A DNA stretch of 64,000 bases from Paludibacteraceae bacterium (GCA_017559505.1 JAFYSF010000007.1:124001-188000), one strand, 5' to 3'; positions 44,674 through 54,150 are shown, numbered from the stretch's first letter. Program-made: numbers and translations. Notes: generated by a model not told the origin, from the sequence alone.

Positions 44674-46326
44674 TTAGCGAGTTACATTGTTAAAGCTCAA
44701 ACTTTCTAATTGCTTCATTATCTCCTCTTCGAGACGGTGGCTTTCGGCAAATTGGTCAGCAAGTGTTTGTTTGTAGTCAGTCATGCGAGCATTGAATTCG
44801 TCGGCAGTGATATCGACATAGTCTATTTTGATATCGAAATATTGACCTGCTGAGAGCGAATAGCCTTTCTCACGGATTTCATCATAAGTGACAACCACAG
44901 AGAAATCATCCACTGCCTCTTTGCGAAGGAAAGTGCCAACAATACGCTCAACCTCAGGCTCGTTGAGGCGCACTTTTTTGAGTCCGTTAGCATCTTTGTA
45001 CTCCTCGCCCAACTTGCTGGCATCTACAAGCACAACCTTGTCGGCAGTAGCCGATTTGTCGAAAAACAATACACTCACATTTGTGCCTGTGTTGGCAAAC
45101 ACATTGCTTGGCATCGACACACAACCATAGACAATTTTGTCATCTACAATCTTTTGCAATATTTTCTTTTCAATACCACTTTTGGCAGTGATGAAGCCAG
45201 TAGGGATGACGATAGCACCTTTTCCTTTCTTTTTCAACGAGTTGACAACATGCTGAATAAAGCAAGTGTATATAGCCATCGAATCTTTTTTATTGGCTGG
45301 CACATTAGGCACACCAGCCCAAAAGCGAGCTAGCATAGCTGCTATTTTTTCGCGTGTATCAGAAAAATCCATTTTGAATGGAGGGTTGCTGACAACGAAA
45401 TCGAATTGGCGCAACTCTTGTCCGTTGTCGCTCTTGTGGTAAGGTGCAACGAGAGTATCACCTTGCACAGCATGGTCGAGCGACGACACAAGCCCATTGA
45501 GCAAGAGGTTTAGTTTCAACATCTTGTTTGAGCGTTGCGAAATATCTTGCGCAAAAATAGTACACTTATCTTCGCCTATTTGGTGGCTAAGAGCCATGAG
45601 CAGTGTACCCGTACCTGCCGATGGGTCGTAACACTCTATGTTGTGCAAATCTTGGTTGTCGCCCACAAGCAAGCGAGCCATAATCGTAGCAATAGCATGA
45701 GGGGTGTAATATTCGGCATATTTGCCACCTCCTGCTGTATTATAATCTTTTATGAGATATTCAAATATATTAGAGAAGAAATCATAGTTCTCATCAAATG
45801 CCTCTTCAAACGAAAAATTCACTAATTTATCTACCAAAGCACGAGCAAATGGTGCGCGTTGCGCACTATCTGTAACAAACTGTGTGAGAGGCTCGAAAAG
45901 AGGAATTTTGGTATTAGCAGTAGTTTGTGTCGAGAAAATATCTGCATTCTTTTCGGCAATGTCGGTCATCGTAGAGTCGAAGATAGTGTCGAAATCGCCT
46001 TTACCCTGTTGATTCCAAAGGTTGTAAATGAGATGGTAAGGCTCAAGTCGAGGCACATCAGGCGAAATGGCAAACGAGAGCAATTGTCGCTCGGTGTCGG
46101 TGAGTTGCTCATAGGCAAGCTCCCACTTGTCGGCAGAGGCGAGTTTGCGAGCAATGTCGCTCTTAGCATTTTTTACCTCATAACCGAATTTGTCGTTGAG
46201 AAATTTATATAGGAACACCTGAGTGATAATTTTATATTCGTTGCCATCGTTGCCCATACCATAGGTTTTGCAAGTGGCTTTGAGTGCATCGATTAGTTGG
46301 ATTGTTTTTTCTCTTATAGTTGCCAT
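44674..46326 (-). CDS. hsdM: Type I restriction enzyme methyltransferase subunit HsdM
   Basis: 550 residues; N6-adenine methylation with SAM. SAM-binding motif I DPSAGTGTLLMAL and catalytic motif IV NPPF (in FVVSNPPFKMDFSD). N-terminal helical HsdM_N domain (about 8-140) and a long C-terminal part for contact with HsdS. Normal length. 12 bp after hsdR and 12 bp before the DUF1016 gene. Confidence 0.95.
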   Translation of the reverse strand: MATIREKTIQLIDALKATCKTYGMGNDGNEYKIITQVFLYKFLNDKFGYEVKNAKSDIARKLASADKWELAYEQLTDTERQLLSFAISPDVPRLEPYHLIYNLWNQQGKGDFDTIFDSTMTDIAEKNADIFSTQTTANTKIPLFEPLTQFVTDSAQRAPFARALVDKLVNFSFEEAFDENYDFFSNIFEYLIKDYNTAGGGKYAEYYTPHAIATIMARLLVGDNQDLHNIECYDPSAGTGTLLMALSHQIGEDKCTIFAQDISQRSNKMLKLNLLLNGLVSSLDHAVQGDTLVAPYHKSDNGQELRQFDFVVSNPPFKMDFSDTREKIAAMLARFWAGVPNVPANKKDSMAIYTCFIQHVVNSLKKKGKGAIVIPTGFITAKSGIEKKILQKIVDDKIVYGCVSMPSNVFANTGTNVSVLFFDKSATADKVVLVDASKLGEEYKDANGLKKVRLNEPEVERIVGTFLRKEAVDDFSVVVTYDEIREKGYSLSAGQYFDIKIDYVDITADEFNARMTDYKQTLADQFAESHRLEEEIMKQLESLSFNNVTR

Positions 46327-46338
46327 AAATATTAGAAA

Positions 46339-49300
46339 TTATGCGCCATAAGTGGCGTTATATTGATTGATGTATTGTTTCGAAATTCGGTCGTTGATGA
46401 ATATATAGTCGTCAACCTCGGGTTTTATGTCAGGACAATTATTTATACATTCGCTAATAAGTTTCATGACTGTTTGGGCAAAATATGCATCTTTTTTCAA
46501 AATATCATTTTTGTCATAAACTGCCTTATCTACACCATCTTTCACAAAACTGAGGATTCCCATAATCTCCTCATCTTGAGTTGAGAGTATAGGCTTTTTA
46601 CCCTGTTGCTGACGTTCGACATTTACTTCACGAATACGTTTATGCACGCGAGCAAATTTGGTATCGCCATTATATTTTTTCACAAGCGCATTATTGCGTT
46701 TTTGCAATTCGTTGAGGCGTTGCATGATTTCGTCGAGTGCCTTTGTCTCCTCATTGAATTTGGCAATAGTATCAACCACAAAACCATGCTCTTTGAATCG
46801 TTGCATGAATGCCTCGCGCAAGGTAATAAAATCGGGGTCATCTTGGTCGATATTCATCGAGAACGAAGAAATAGTGCGTTGCCATTTCTCTTTGAGTTCC
46901 ACACCTCCCGAAATCATGTGCATCTCCTCTTGACCGATTTTTGAGAAGTTGAACTCGATATCCATCATAGCCTCATTGATAAGCATTTTGGTTTCGTCGC
47001 TTGTCGAGAAAGCCTCTTTTTGGTTGATGATATCGATGCGATGTTGCACCTCCGAGAGGAGTTGTGGGAGTTTAGTGATTTCGAGTTTTGCGAACTGAGT
47101 TTTCATATCGTCGTCGCCAAAAGTACGGACTATGTTTGCCATATTTTTAGCAGACTCGAGGGCATGTTTTAGGTCGAGGAGCACAGCCTTATCCTCCTCT
47201 GTTGATATTTCGGCAGAGAACTCCTCGGCATTGTCGTATGAGTAATTGAACAGCGTTTGACGAATGCGTTTCATTTGAGAGATGATTTCCCCTTTGTCCT
47301 CAATCACCTGAGTGAATGTGTCAGTTGCACTACCCTCACCCGTTTCGTTCACATCATTGAATCGGTTTAGCTCTTGGAGATAAGCCTCATTGGTTTCATC
47401 GAAATTACGTTTTATGTCGGCAAAATCAATTAAATAGCCATAGCGCATGCCTTTGTAGGGACGATTGACACGAGTGATAGCTTGCAATAGGTTATGGTCT
47501 TTGAGTTTACGACCAAAATAGAGACGTTTGAGGCGTGGAGCATCAAAACCTGTGAGCAACATATTGAACACTATAAGCAAATCTACTGTCATATTCTTTT
47601 TGAAGTCCTTGACAATCTGTTTGCGCGTATCTTTGTCGTCGGAATCATGCAATATAAGACCTGCTCGCAATGGACGATATTTGCTCTTATATGCATCCTC
47701 AATAGATATAGTTTCAGCCGCTAATACAGTACCATCTGATAGTTTTATTGAAATTGGTGTCGACTTTGGTTGACTATCATTCCACTCTTTTTCAAATATT
47801 TCGTATAATTTACGTGCTTGTTCGCTTGTTTCACAAATAACCATACCACCTAATGTGTCGTCTCCCTGTATTTTGCGAAAATTCAAAAGGTCGGTCTTTA
47901 TATAGTAAGCCAATTCGCTAACATAATTATCATGCTCTATGATTTCCGACTTCTTAATTTCTTTTTTATGCACAAGCGAATCCAATTTATCGTAAACCTC
48001 CGACAATCGTTCTCTATAAGATGTTTCGATATCCTCACGAATGATTTTGAGGGTGTAGCCATCAGCAATAGACTTGTCGTAGTAGTAGGTATGAAGATAA
48101 TCACCAAACACCTTGCACGATGCTCGCTCTTCGCTAAGAAGTGGCGTACCGGTAAGTGCTATTTTTATCGAATCAGGGTCTGCTTCAAAAAGATTGGCGA
48201 GGAAACAACCACCAGGGCGATAGCCACGATGCGCCTCATCGAGAATGAAAATGCGTTGTAGATTAGTGGCATAATCGTTGATGCGCACCTTCTCTTTGTC
48301 CTCTGCAAAACGTTGAATATTGACCACCGTGATTTCGGCTTGACCACTTGTGCCTTCTTGAGCTTGATTGGTGCGGAATTGAGCCATCAGCTCCTCGCGA
48401 GTATTGGCTGTAGAGACCACCAAACCACGAGCCTCAAACTCCTGAGTAGCTTGCTCTAATAGGTCGAGACGGTCGACAATGAAATAGAATTTTGCCACTT
48501 TGTTTTGACTGGCAAAATAGTCGTTGAGCATGTAAGTGAGGTGATACGAAAGTGCTGTCTTACCACTACCTTGTGTATGCCACACAACTCCAGATTTAAT
48601 GCCTTCTGACAACTTTTGACGAATAGCCAACGAAGCAAAAAGCTGTTGATAGCGCATTATATGCTTTTGGTCGGTCGATTCTATCTTGCCATCCACCTCG
48701 CGCTCCATACGCACATAGGCAATGCCATATTTGAGCAAATAGAGAAAACGCTCAGGCGAACACATCGATGTGAGAATTCGGTTAGTTGGTGTATTAACAT
48801 CAAGATTAGTCTGATACTCAGGCGTAATGTGTATCACTTGACAGTTGAAATCGCTAAGAATAGACTTTTCAACCTCAGCATCAATATCTTTGTAAGGATA
48901 ATTACGATGGAATAAAGCAACTGGTTGTTGCGACGGATTGTCTTCTCTGAAGCAGTTGAAAGGGGTGTATGAACGAGCACCTGTGCAGTAGAAAGCCCCT
49001 TGAATTGGCACAATTCCACCCAAAGCATCATACTCCATATTGTTGGAAAATATCATCAACTGAGTGATGTTGATGAAGCGACGGAATTTTTTGTTAGGAA
49101 AACGCTCACGATTCATTCGTGTGCTTTCAGCCACCATACCACCATGGTTATTCGGCTTTTTCACTTCCACAAAACACAAAGGCAACCCATTGACAAATAG
49201 CGTTATATCAGGTCGAAATTCATCTTGTCCATTTCGGCAAGTAAATTCGGCTGTAAAATGAAATTGATTATTAGTAATATTGTCAAAATCAATAAGTTTA

Positions 49301-49581
49301 ATAGGCGAAACAGCCTTTAAACGTTTGTAAAAACCACGTCCAAGGTCATCATCGTTCAACTCCTTTTTTATCTCTTTCAACACCTGCAACCATTCACCCT
49401 CACACGCAGGATTAAGTTTTTTGAACTGATTTTCAAAAACCTCCAACAATATATTTGTATCACCATCATAGACCGTACCATTTTGGTCTTCAGATAGTTT
49501 ACCGAAATACTTATAACCAATACGAGTCAAATGCACCATCGCTGGCATCTGCACCCGTGTAGCCTCGCTAAATTGTTTCAT
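46339..49581 (-). CDS. hsdR: Type I restriction enzyme endonuclease/translocase subunit HsdR
   Basis: 1080 residues. N-terminal PD-(D/E)XK nuclease with PDITLFVNGLPLCFVEVKKP (Asp and ExK, about 122-141). SF2 helicase motor with Walker A TQGSGKTALSYHL and DEAH box LDEAHRGYRPGG, motif GTPLL, and the second RecA domain with VFNMLLTGFDAPRLKRLYFG and QAITRVNRPYKG. The C-terminal third is helical, for HsdM contact. First gene of the operon, with its own promoter. Confidence 0.95.
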   Translation of the reverse strand: MKQFSEATRVQMPAMVHLTRIGYKYFGKLSEDQNGTVYDGDTNILLEVFENQFKKLNPACEGEWLQVLKEIKKELNDDDLGRGFYKRLKAVSPIKLIDFDNITNNQFHFTAEFTCRNGQDEFRPDITLFVNGLPLCFVEVKKPNNHGGMVAESTRMNRERFPNKKFRRFINITQLMIFSNNMEYDALGGIVPIQGAFYCTGARSYTPFNCFREDNPSQQPVALFHRNYPYKDIDAEVEKSILSDFNCQVIHITPEYQTNLDVNTPTNRILTSMCSPERFLYLLKYGIAYVRMEREVDGKIESTDQKHIMRYQQLFASLAIRQKLSEGIKSGVVWHTQGSGKTALSYHLTYMLNDYFASQNKVAKFYFIVDRLDLLEQATQEFEARGLVVSTANTREELMAQFRTNQAQEGTSGQAEITVVNIQRFAEDKEKVRINDYATNLQRIFILDEAHRGYRPGGCFLANLFEADPDSIKIALTGTPLLSEERASCKVFGDYLHTYYYDKSIADGYTLKIIREDIETSYRERLSEVYDKLDSLVHKKEIKKSEIIEHDNYVSELAYYIKTDLLNFRKIQGDDTLGGMVICETSEQARKLYEIFEKEWNDSQPKSTPISIKLSDGTVLAAETISIEDAYKSKYRPLRAGLILHDSDDKDTRKQIVKDFKKNMTVDLLIVFNMLLTGFDAPRLKRLYFGRKLKDHNLLQAITRVNRPYKGMRYGYLIDFADIKRNFDETNEAYLQELNRFNDVNETGEGSATDTFTQVIEDKGEIISQMKRIRQTLFNYSYDNAEEFSAEISTEEDKAVLLDLKHALESAKNMANIVRTFGDDDMKTQFAKLEITKLPQLLSEVQHRIDIINQKEAFSTSDETKMLINEAMMDIEFNFSKIGQEEMHMISGGVELKEKWQRTISSFSMNIDQDDPDFITLREAFMQRFKEHGFVVDTIAKFNEETKALDEIMQRLNELQKRNNALVKKYNGDTKFARVHKRIREVNVERQQQGKKPILSTQDEEIMGILSFVKDGVDKAVYDKNDILKKDAYFAQTVMKLISECINNCPDIKPEVDDYIFINDRISKQYINQYNATYGA

Positions 49582-49610
49582 GGTAATCTGTTTTGCTTTT
49601 TTTTAATCTG

Positions 49611-49649
49611 CAAATATACAAATTTTTCCCAACCCACACAACCCCTCTT
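49611..49649 (-). promoter_or_regulatory. Promoter of the hsd operon
   Basis: Minus strand: gggttgtgtgggttgggaa (49644-49626) with the TTG -33 box, 20-nt spacer, TATATTTG (49618-49611), 30 bp before the hsdR ATG. The 19-mer is identical to that at 41774-41792. Confidence 0.7.
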
Positions 49650-49693
49650 CTCAAAAATAACAATAAGCAATCCCAAAAATTTAATCACACAAA

Positions 49694-51142
49694 TCAAGCC
49701 GATTCCATATAACAAATATTTTTAATATACACCCCATGTTTTACCCTTTCTATATGTTTCAAATTAAGCTCTTCTTTAACATATCTCCATACCACCGACT
49801 CCGAAAGATTTGTCATTTCAATAAACTCAGCAATGTGCTTAGTCTCAAACTCTTTAGGCAACCAATTCAAAAATGTCATTTTGATTTTTGCTTTTTCAAT
49901 CTCTTTCTGCGTAATCTTTGTTTTATTATAAACACGTTTACCATTCTCCCCTTTCTTACACTCTCTTTTATTTACCTTTTTACCTCTCTTCTTACTCTTT
50001 TTATGCTTTTTCTTAACACCATTTTTCCCATATTCTCTATTTCCCAAAAGAACAAAATCACAGCCCAAAGCATTCTTAGCATAATAACAAAATGTACCAA
50101 AACCTATCTGCTTACCCTTAACAACGCCATTCATCTTTTCATTCATCACCACATTCAAAATCGAACTATATTTCCTATCACACTCTCGCTCATTATACTT
50201 TTCCTCACACAAAGCACTAAGTCTATGAAACAATTTTCTCCCTTTTTCTTCAAATGGTCTTGCAAACGAAAAAGCCAATTTATACCACGTTTCATATTCA
50301 TACGTTATATCCAATCCCCGTTCTTCTATTTTTTTAACATTAGCTTCCGCCTGACAAATCTGACGAGCTATTACTCCCTTCGATGTATCAACACTTTTAT
50401 ATTCCACTTCACCTCTCTTAATATCATCCACCAAAAAAGGCTCAAATTTTACCCTCTCCCGTCTCCAATATTCATCATCTTCCAACCCCAACAAACAAGG
50501 TGCAATATAAATATTCGGATCATGCGACAAAAAACACAAAGAACCCATTTTTTTCGTAGTGCCACAATCTATTTTACCATACGACCCATATTTATACTCC
50601 AAATTATCACATATCGACTCATAACATCGCTCATGCACATCTTCAACATCACCTCCATCTTTCACATACTCATATACATCAAACGGCACTATCCACCTCA
50701 CACCATTACCGCTACAACTAGTCCAACACGCCAAAGTCTTAAAATTTCCATCTTTCAATAATTTATCCACCAATTCAGGAATCCGCTCAACCTTAACATC
50801 ATCAAAATCAAAACTCATTATCCCCGTATGACTATAAAACCTACTACCATCATCCCTTGTATCGGTAAAACGAGAAAACGACACAACAGGTAAATTATCA
50901 GCCTTAAACCCTTGTCTATCCTTCTTAACCGCAATTTCTCTAACCTTATCCGTCTTCTCTTTATAAACATCTCCCTTAATATTCAAACACACCTCTAACA
51001 ACGAATACGAATAATCACTATAACAACCATCCGTTCTGTACGTACTAACACTATCATAGCCATCCATAACAATCGACTCCAACGAACAATTAATTCCTTC
51101 TAACATTTTCTCATGAAAAATATTTACACTAAACACTCCCAT
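49694..51142 (-). CDS. BT4734/VirE-N-like primase-fold protein with C-terminal winged helix
   Basis: 482 residues. N-terminal BT4734-like domain (about 50-210) with the acidic segment HTGIMSFDFDDV and CWTSCSGNGVRWIVPFDV, resembling archaeo-eukaryotic primase relatives; then a PriCT-2-like helical domain (about 265-350, YETWYKLAFSFARPFEEKGR); a strongly basic Lys-rich linker (about 375-415); and a winged-helix end (LSESVVWRYVKEELNLKHIERV). Proteins of this type occur in mobile elements and near capsule loci of Bacteroides. It is divergent from the small HTH gene. Function unproven. Confidence 0.75.
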   Translation of the reverse strand: MGVFSVNIFHEKMLEGINCSLESIVMDGYDSVSTYRTDGCYSDYSYSLLEVCLNIKGDVYKEKTDKVREIAVKKDRQGFKADNLPVVSFSRFTDTRDDGSRFYSHTGIMSFDFDDVKVERIPELVDKLLKDGNFKTLACWTSCSGNGVRWIVPFDVYEYVKDGGDVEDVHERCYESICDNLEYKYGSYGKIDCGTTKKMGSLCFLSHDPNIYIAPCLLGLEDDEYWRRERVKFEPFLVDDIKRGEVEYKSVDTSKGVIARQICQAEANVKKIEERGLDITYEYETWYKLAFSFARPFEEKGRKLFHRLSALCEEKYNERECDRKYSSILNVVMNEKMNGVVKGKQIGFGTFCYYAKNALGCDFVLLGNREYGKNGVKKKHKKSKKRGKKVNKRECKKGENGKRVYNKTKITQKEIEKAKIKMTFLNWLPKEFETKHIAEFIEMTNLSESVVWRYVKEELNLKHIERVKHGVYIKNICYMESA

Positions 51143-51574
51143 ATTAAATCCTCAATATTTTAATTAAATTTTTTAATCTAAATTTTACCATATATAGCAT
51201 ATATATTATATTAATATAATGAAACACAAATCATCGTAGAATTTCATATCAAATAAGATTATTTATCTAAAACAAAATAACCAAAACAAACAATAAATTT
51301 GCTATAAAATCATAACTTAATCTTCTCCTACAAAAGTATAAAAAAAACATGACATACGCAAATAAAAAGAGTAAAAAAAAACAACAAATTATACACACCT
51401 CAAACACCCCCAATAAAATATAAACAACTGAAAAACAAAATATAAAAAATATGTATAATTTATGCGCAAATAATTCGCAAAACACTTGCATATTCCAAAT
51501 ATTTTTAGTATCTTTGTATACAATAAACAACGCACCATTCACTAATAATTAATAATTAATAACTATTCACTAAT
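51143..51574. other. AT-rich divergent intergenic region with promoter
   Basis: 432 bp, very AT-rich, between the primase-like gene and the small HTH gene. A promoter for the latter is seen: TTG at 51486-51488, 20-nt spacer, TATCTTTG at 51509-51516. A heptad tract (aataatt units) lies at 51541-51573 in its leader. A hydrophobic minus-strand frame at 51267-51542 is judged chance. Confidence 0.65.
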
Positions 51575-51766
51575 ATGAAAGCTTACTACAAAAACGAAAT
51601 TGCCACCGCAATGGGCGTAACACCAAAAACCTTGGCATCTTGGCTACGCCCACATCAAAAAAATCTCTCAAAATTCGGCTGTACACCCTACACCAAACTC
51701 CTCCCTCCAGCCGCAGTTCTCTACATCTGCAAAACATTCTGCATCGACCTTCAAGACCTACCCTGA
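51575..51766 (+). CDS. Small HTH protein, DUF4248-like
   Basis: 63 residues: MKAYYKNEIATAMGVTPKTL resembles a helix-turn-helix, followed by SWLRPHQKNL and a C-terminal helix LYICKTFCIDLQDLP. It resembles the small DUF4248 proteins that accompany BT4734-like proteins in Bacteroides. Immediately after the stop, 11-nt units aagcaaccctc repeat three to four times (51773-51810), which are words of repeat family B. Confidence 0.6.
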   Translation: MKAYYKNEIATAMGVTPKTLASWLRPHQKNLSKFGCTPYTKLLPPAAVLYICKTFCIDLQDLP

Positions 51767-52034
51767 AGCAACCCTCAAGCAACCCTCAAGCAACCCTCAA
51801 GCAACAAAACCGAAGAAAACACCCACCAAACCGAAACATCACGAACGAATCAAGAAATAAACACCCAAAAAACGACCAATCTCACCCTAACCGCCACAAA
51901 ACCAACCCCATTTTCACCAAAAGCATTAACTTTGTATCGTAATTAAAAACCAATCGCGCGAACAACCATTAGTTACAAAATTTAATTGTTTAACCCGATT
52001 CGAAAGAATCACAAAATCCATCTTATTATTAATT
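51767..52034. other. Intergenic region with 11-nt repeats and a -7 box
   Basis: 268 bp. Tandem aagcaaccctc units at 51773-51810, then C/A-rich sequence without a supported gene, and TAACTTTG at 51927-51934 that may serve the next gene; no TTG at the usual distance. Confidence 0.5.
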
Positions 52035-52352
52035 ATGGCAAAATTTGATTTGTACGCACCATTCAAAGGTGTTTCAGGTAAACTCGACAAAGACGACGAC
52101 CTCGTTTTTTCCCAAAGATACGGCACAACTTATGCCTGGTCTATGGACCCCTACGATGGTCCAGCCACAGCTGCCCAACTCGCAGTGCAAGAACGCTTTG
52201 CCACCGCCGCAGCTCAAGCATCATCAGATATGACTAACCCTGAGAAAAAAGCCGAATGGAAAGAAGCTCTCGCCAACTCAAACGGCAAATACAAAACCCC
52301 AAAAGGCATCGCCTTTGCCCACTACTACAACAAAGCATCCGACATCGAGTAA
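52035..52352 (+). CDS. Conserved-looking hypothetical protein
   Basis: 105 residues, not recognised with certainty. It begins MAKFDLYAPFKGVSGKLDKD and ends in a helical, aromatic segment (GIAFAHYYNKASDIE); the middle (FATAAAQASSDMTNPEKKAEW) is Ala-rich and helical. Small, soluble, no signal. The start pattern resembles a group of short Bacteroidota proteins of unknown role. Codons are of the better-expressed type, which supports a real gene. Confidence 0.6.
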   Translation: MAKFDLYAPFKGVSGKLDKDDDLVFSQRYGTTYAWSMDPYDGPATAAQLAVQERFATAAAQASSDMTNPEKKAEWKEALANSNGKYKTPKGIAFAHYYNKASDIE

Positions 52353-52367
52353 TCCCCCAAAATGTAG

Positions 52368-52432
52368 GGACACACGGCTCGTGCGTCCGCCAAAGTACAA
52401 ATGCACAGTATGGACGCACGACTCGTGCGTCC
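52368..52432. repeat. Two REP-like palindromes
   Basis: ggacacacggctcgtgcgtcc-type hairpin sequences: first at 52368-52388, second at 52412-52432 (nine-base arms ggacgcacg / cgtgcgtcc). A third copy is at 54083-54102. Confidence 0.75.
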
Positions 52433-52497
52433 TTACTTTTTACTACTCCCATTGAAATTTTAGGAGACGTTCCCTTTATATTGTCATATTTTTTTTG

Positions 52498-52505
52498 TAA
52501 CTTTG
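52498..52505 (+). promoter_or_regulatory. -7 box of the yicC gene
   Basis: TAACTTTG 30 bp before the preferred ATG at 52535; it rules out the longer frame that starts at 52256. Confidence 0.6.
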
Positions 52506-52534
52506 CACATCAAATCAATTCACTACACACGAAA

Positions 52535-53410
52535 ATGCTTCACTCAATGACTGGCTTTGGCAAGGCCTCTTGTGAATATAATAACAAGAAAATTGTCATA
52601 GAAATCAAATCGCTCAATTCTAAACAATTAGACGTGCAAACTCGCATTGCTGCTCTCTATCGTGAGAAAGATATCGAACTACGCAATGCCATTGCCGCTC
52701 GACTTGAACGTGGCAAAATCGACCTCTCGCTATACATAGAAGATGCTGGTGCTACTGCCGCCACACGCATCAACCAAGCTGTTGTAGAGAACTATAAAGG
52801 ACAAATAACCGACACCTGCACCGCTCTTAATATGCCTCTCCCCAACAATATGATGGAGATTATCTTACGCATGCCTGAGGTGCTTAAAACCGAAGTGTCG
52901 GTGCTCGACGAGGAGGAATGGAACGTAATACTTCGCTTGCTTGATGAGGCATTCTCTCAAATCGAATCTTTCCGCATACAAGAGGGTCGCTCGCTACAAA
53001 ATATGTTTATCGACAAAATCAATCGTATTGGCACTCTGCTCGCTGAGGTTGAACCATACGAGGGCGAACGCCTTACAAAAATCAAATCGCGCATCGAAGA
53101 GGGACTAAAAACTCTCGAAGACAAAATTGCTGTCGACCGCAATCGTCTTGAGCAAGAGATGATTTTCTACATTGAGAAGCTAGACATAAACGAAGAAAAA
53201 GTGCGTCTTCGCAACCATCTCAAGTATTTCATCGAAACTATGGACAAAGAACATGCACCGGGCAAAAAACTTGGCTTCATAGCTCAAGAAATGGGTCGCG
53301 AAATCAACACCTTAGGCTCAAAATCCAACCATAGCGAAATGCAAATCATCGTGGTGAAAATGAAAGACGAACTCGAACAAATCAAAGAACAAGTGTTAAA
53401 CGTTTTATAA
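52535..53410 (+). CDS. yicC: YicC family endoribonuclease-like protein
   Basis: 291 residues from MLHSMTGFGKASCEYNNKKI, the exact family N-terminus; the frame is open back to 52256 but that part overlaps the preceding gene and the promoter. C-terminal DUF1732 part: KKLGFIAQEMGREINTLGSKSN. E. coli YicC is an RNase involved in small-RNA turnover; conservation suggests a related role. Followed by a heptad repeat and def. Confidence 0.93.
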   Translation: MLHSMTGFGKASCEYNNKKIVIEIKSLNSKQLDVQTRIAALYREKDIELRNAIAARLERGKIDLSLYIEDAGATAATRINQAVVENYKGQITDTCTALNMPLPNNMMEIILRMPEVLKTEVSVLDEEEWNVILRLLDEAFSQIESFRIQEGRSLQNMFIDKINRIGTLLAEVEPYEGERLTKIKSRIEEGLKTLEDKIAVDRNRLEQEMIFYIEKLDINEEKVRLRNHLKYFIETMDKEHAPGKKLGFIAQEMGREINTLGSKSNHSEMQIIVVKMKDELEQIKEQVLNVL

Positions 53411-53412
53411 AT

Positions 53413-53483
53413 TGTCAACAGACAACAGACAACAGACAACGGTCGATAGACCGTAACCGACTGTAGACTATAGACTGTAGACC
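53413..53483. repeat. Heptad hairpin between yicC and def
   Basis: gtcaaca/gacaaca units, then gactgta/gactata units, again able to pair; same family as 290-344 and 2386-2458. Confidence 0.78.
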
Positions 53484-53502
53484 TTTGACTATAATAAAAA
53501 TT

Positions 53503-54048
53503 ATGATTCTTCCAATTTATCTACTCGGACAACCAGTATTACGCAAAGAGACTGAAAACATCACAGCCGAATACCCTAACCTTGCAGAGTTACTTGACAA
53601 TATGTTTCAAACTATGTATAACTCTGACGGTGTGGGACTTGCTGCTCCTCAAATCGGACTTGCTATCCGCCTATTCGTCATTGATGCAACTCCTATGAAA
53701 GAGGATTTCCCTGAAATCGAAACGGCTAAACGTGTATTTATCAATCCTGAAATAATCGACCACAGCGAAGAGACTATCGCTTACGAAGAGGGCTGCCTCA
53801 GCGTGCCTGGCATTCACGAAAAGGTTACTCGCCCAACCGAAGTAACTGTGCACTATTTCGACGAAAACTTCGTAGAACACACCGAAACTTTCAAAGGCTT
53901 CTTTGCTCGCATCGTGCAACACGAATACGACCACCTCGAAGGTCATGTATTCACCGACAGAGTATCACCTCTCCGCCGCCAAATGATTGGAACTAAACTC
54001 CAAAACATACAAAAAGGCAAAGTGCGCTGTGCATATAAGACAAAATAA
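53503..54048 (+). CDS. def: Peptide deformylase
   Basis: 181 residues from MILPIYLLGQPVLRKE; the six extra codons of the longer frame (from 53485) are not typical. Removes the formyl group from nascent proteins. All three motifs are present: DGVGLAAPQIG, EGCLSVPG (metal-binding Cys) and QHEYDHLEGH (two His ligands and catalytic Glu). In many bacteria def is essential. Confidence 0.95.
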   Translation: MILPIYLLGQPVLRKETENITAEYPNLAELLDNMFQTMYNSDGVGLAAPQIGLAIRLFVIDATPMKEDFPEIETAKRVFINPEIIDHSEETIAYEEGCLSVPGIHEKVTRPTEVTVHYFDENFVEHTETFKGFFARIVQHEYDHLEGHVFTDRVSPLRRQMIGTKLQNIQKGKVRCAYKTK

Positions 54049-54082
54049 TCAGTTAGATACAAAACACCGAATATAATAGTAG

Positions 54083-54102
54083 GGACGCACGGCTCGTGCG
54101 TC
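54083..54102. repeat. REP-like palindrome, third copy
   Basis: ggacgcacggctcgtgcgtc, matching those at 52368-52432. Confidence 0.75.
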
Positions 54103-54116
54103 AGTTCGGACACAAA

Positions 54117-54150
54117 GAGAGCCGCAATCAAACATCTGATTGCGGCTCTC
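54117..54150. terminator. Hairpin between convergent def and deoD
   Basis: Arms gagagccgcaatca / tgattgcggctctc, perfect 14 bp with loop aacatc. There is no good T run, so termination efficiency is uncertain. Confidence 0.65.

Noticed and set aside
41774..49644. The 19-bp direct repeats as att sites of an integrating element
   Set aside because: Both contain a promoter -33 box with the same spacing to a -7 box and no integrase is nearby, so a shared promoter segment is the simpler reading; insertion is kept only as an option.
51267..51542. Hydrophobic 91-codon minus-strand frame
   Set aside because: It lies in AT-rich DNA, overlaps the promoter of the small HTH gene, and its composition (Phe, Leu, Tyr, Cys) is that of random AT-rich sequence.
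52256..52534. N-terminal extension of YicC
   Set aside because: It overlaps the preceding gene, two REP-like palindromes and the promoter; the family starts at the ATG at 52535.
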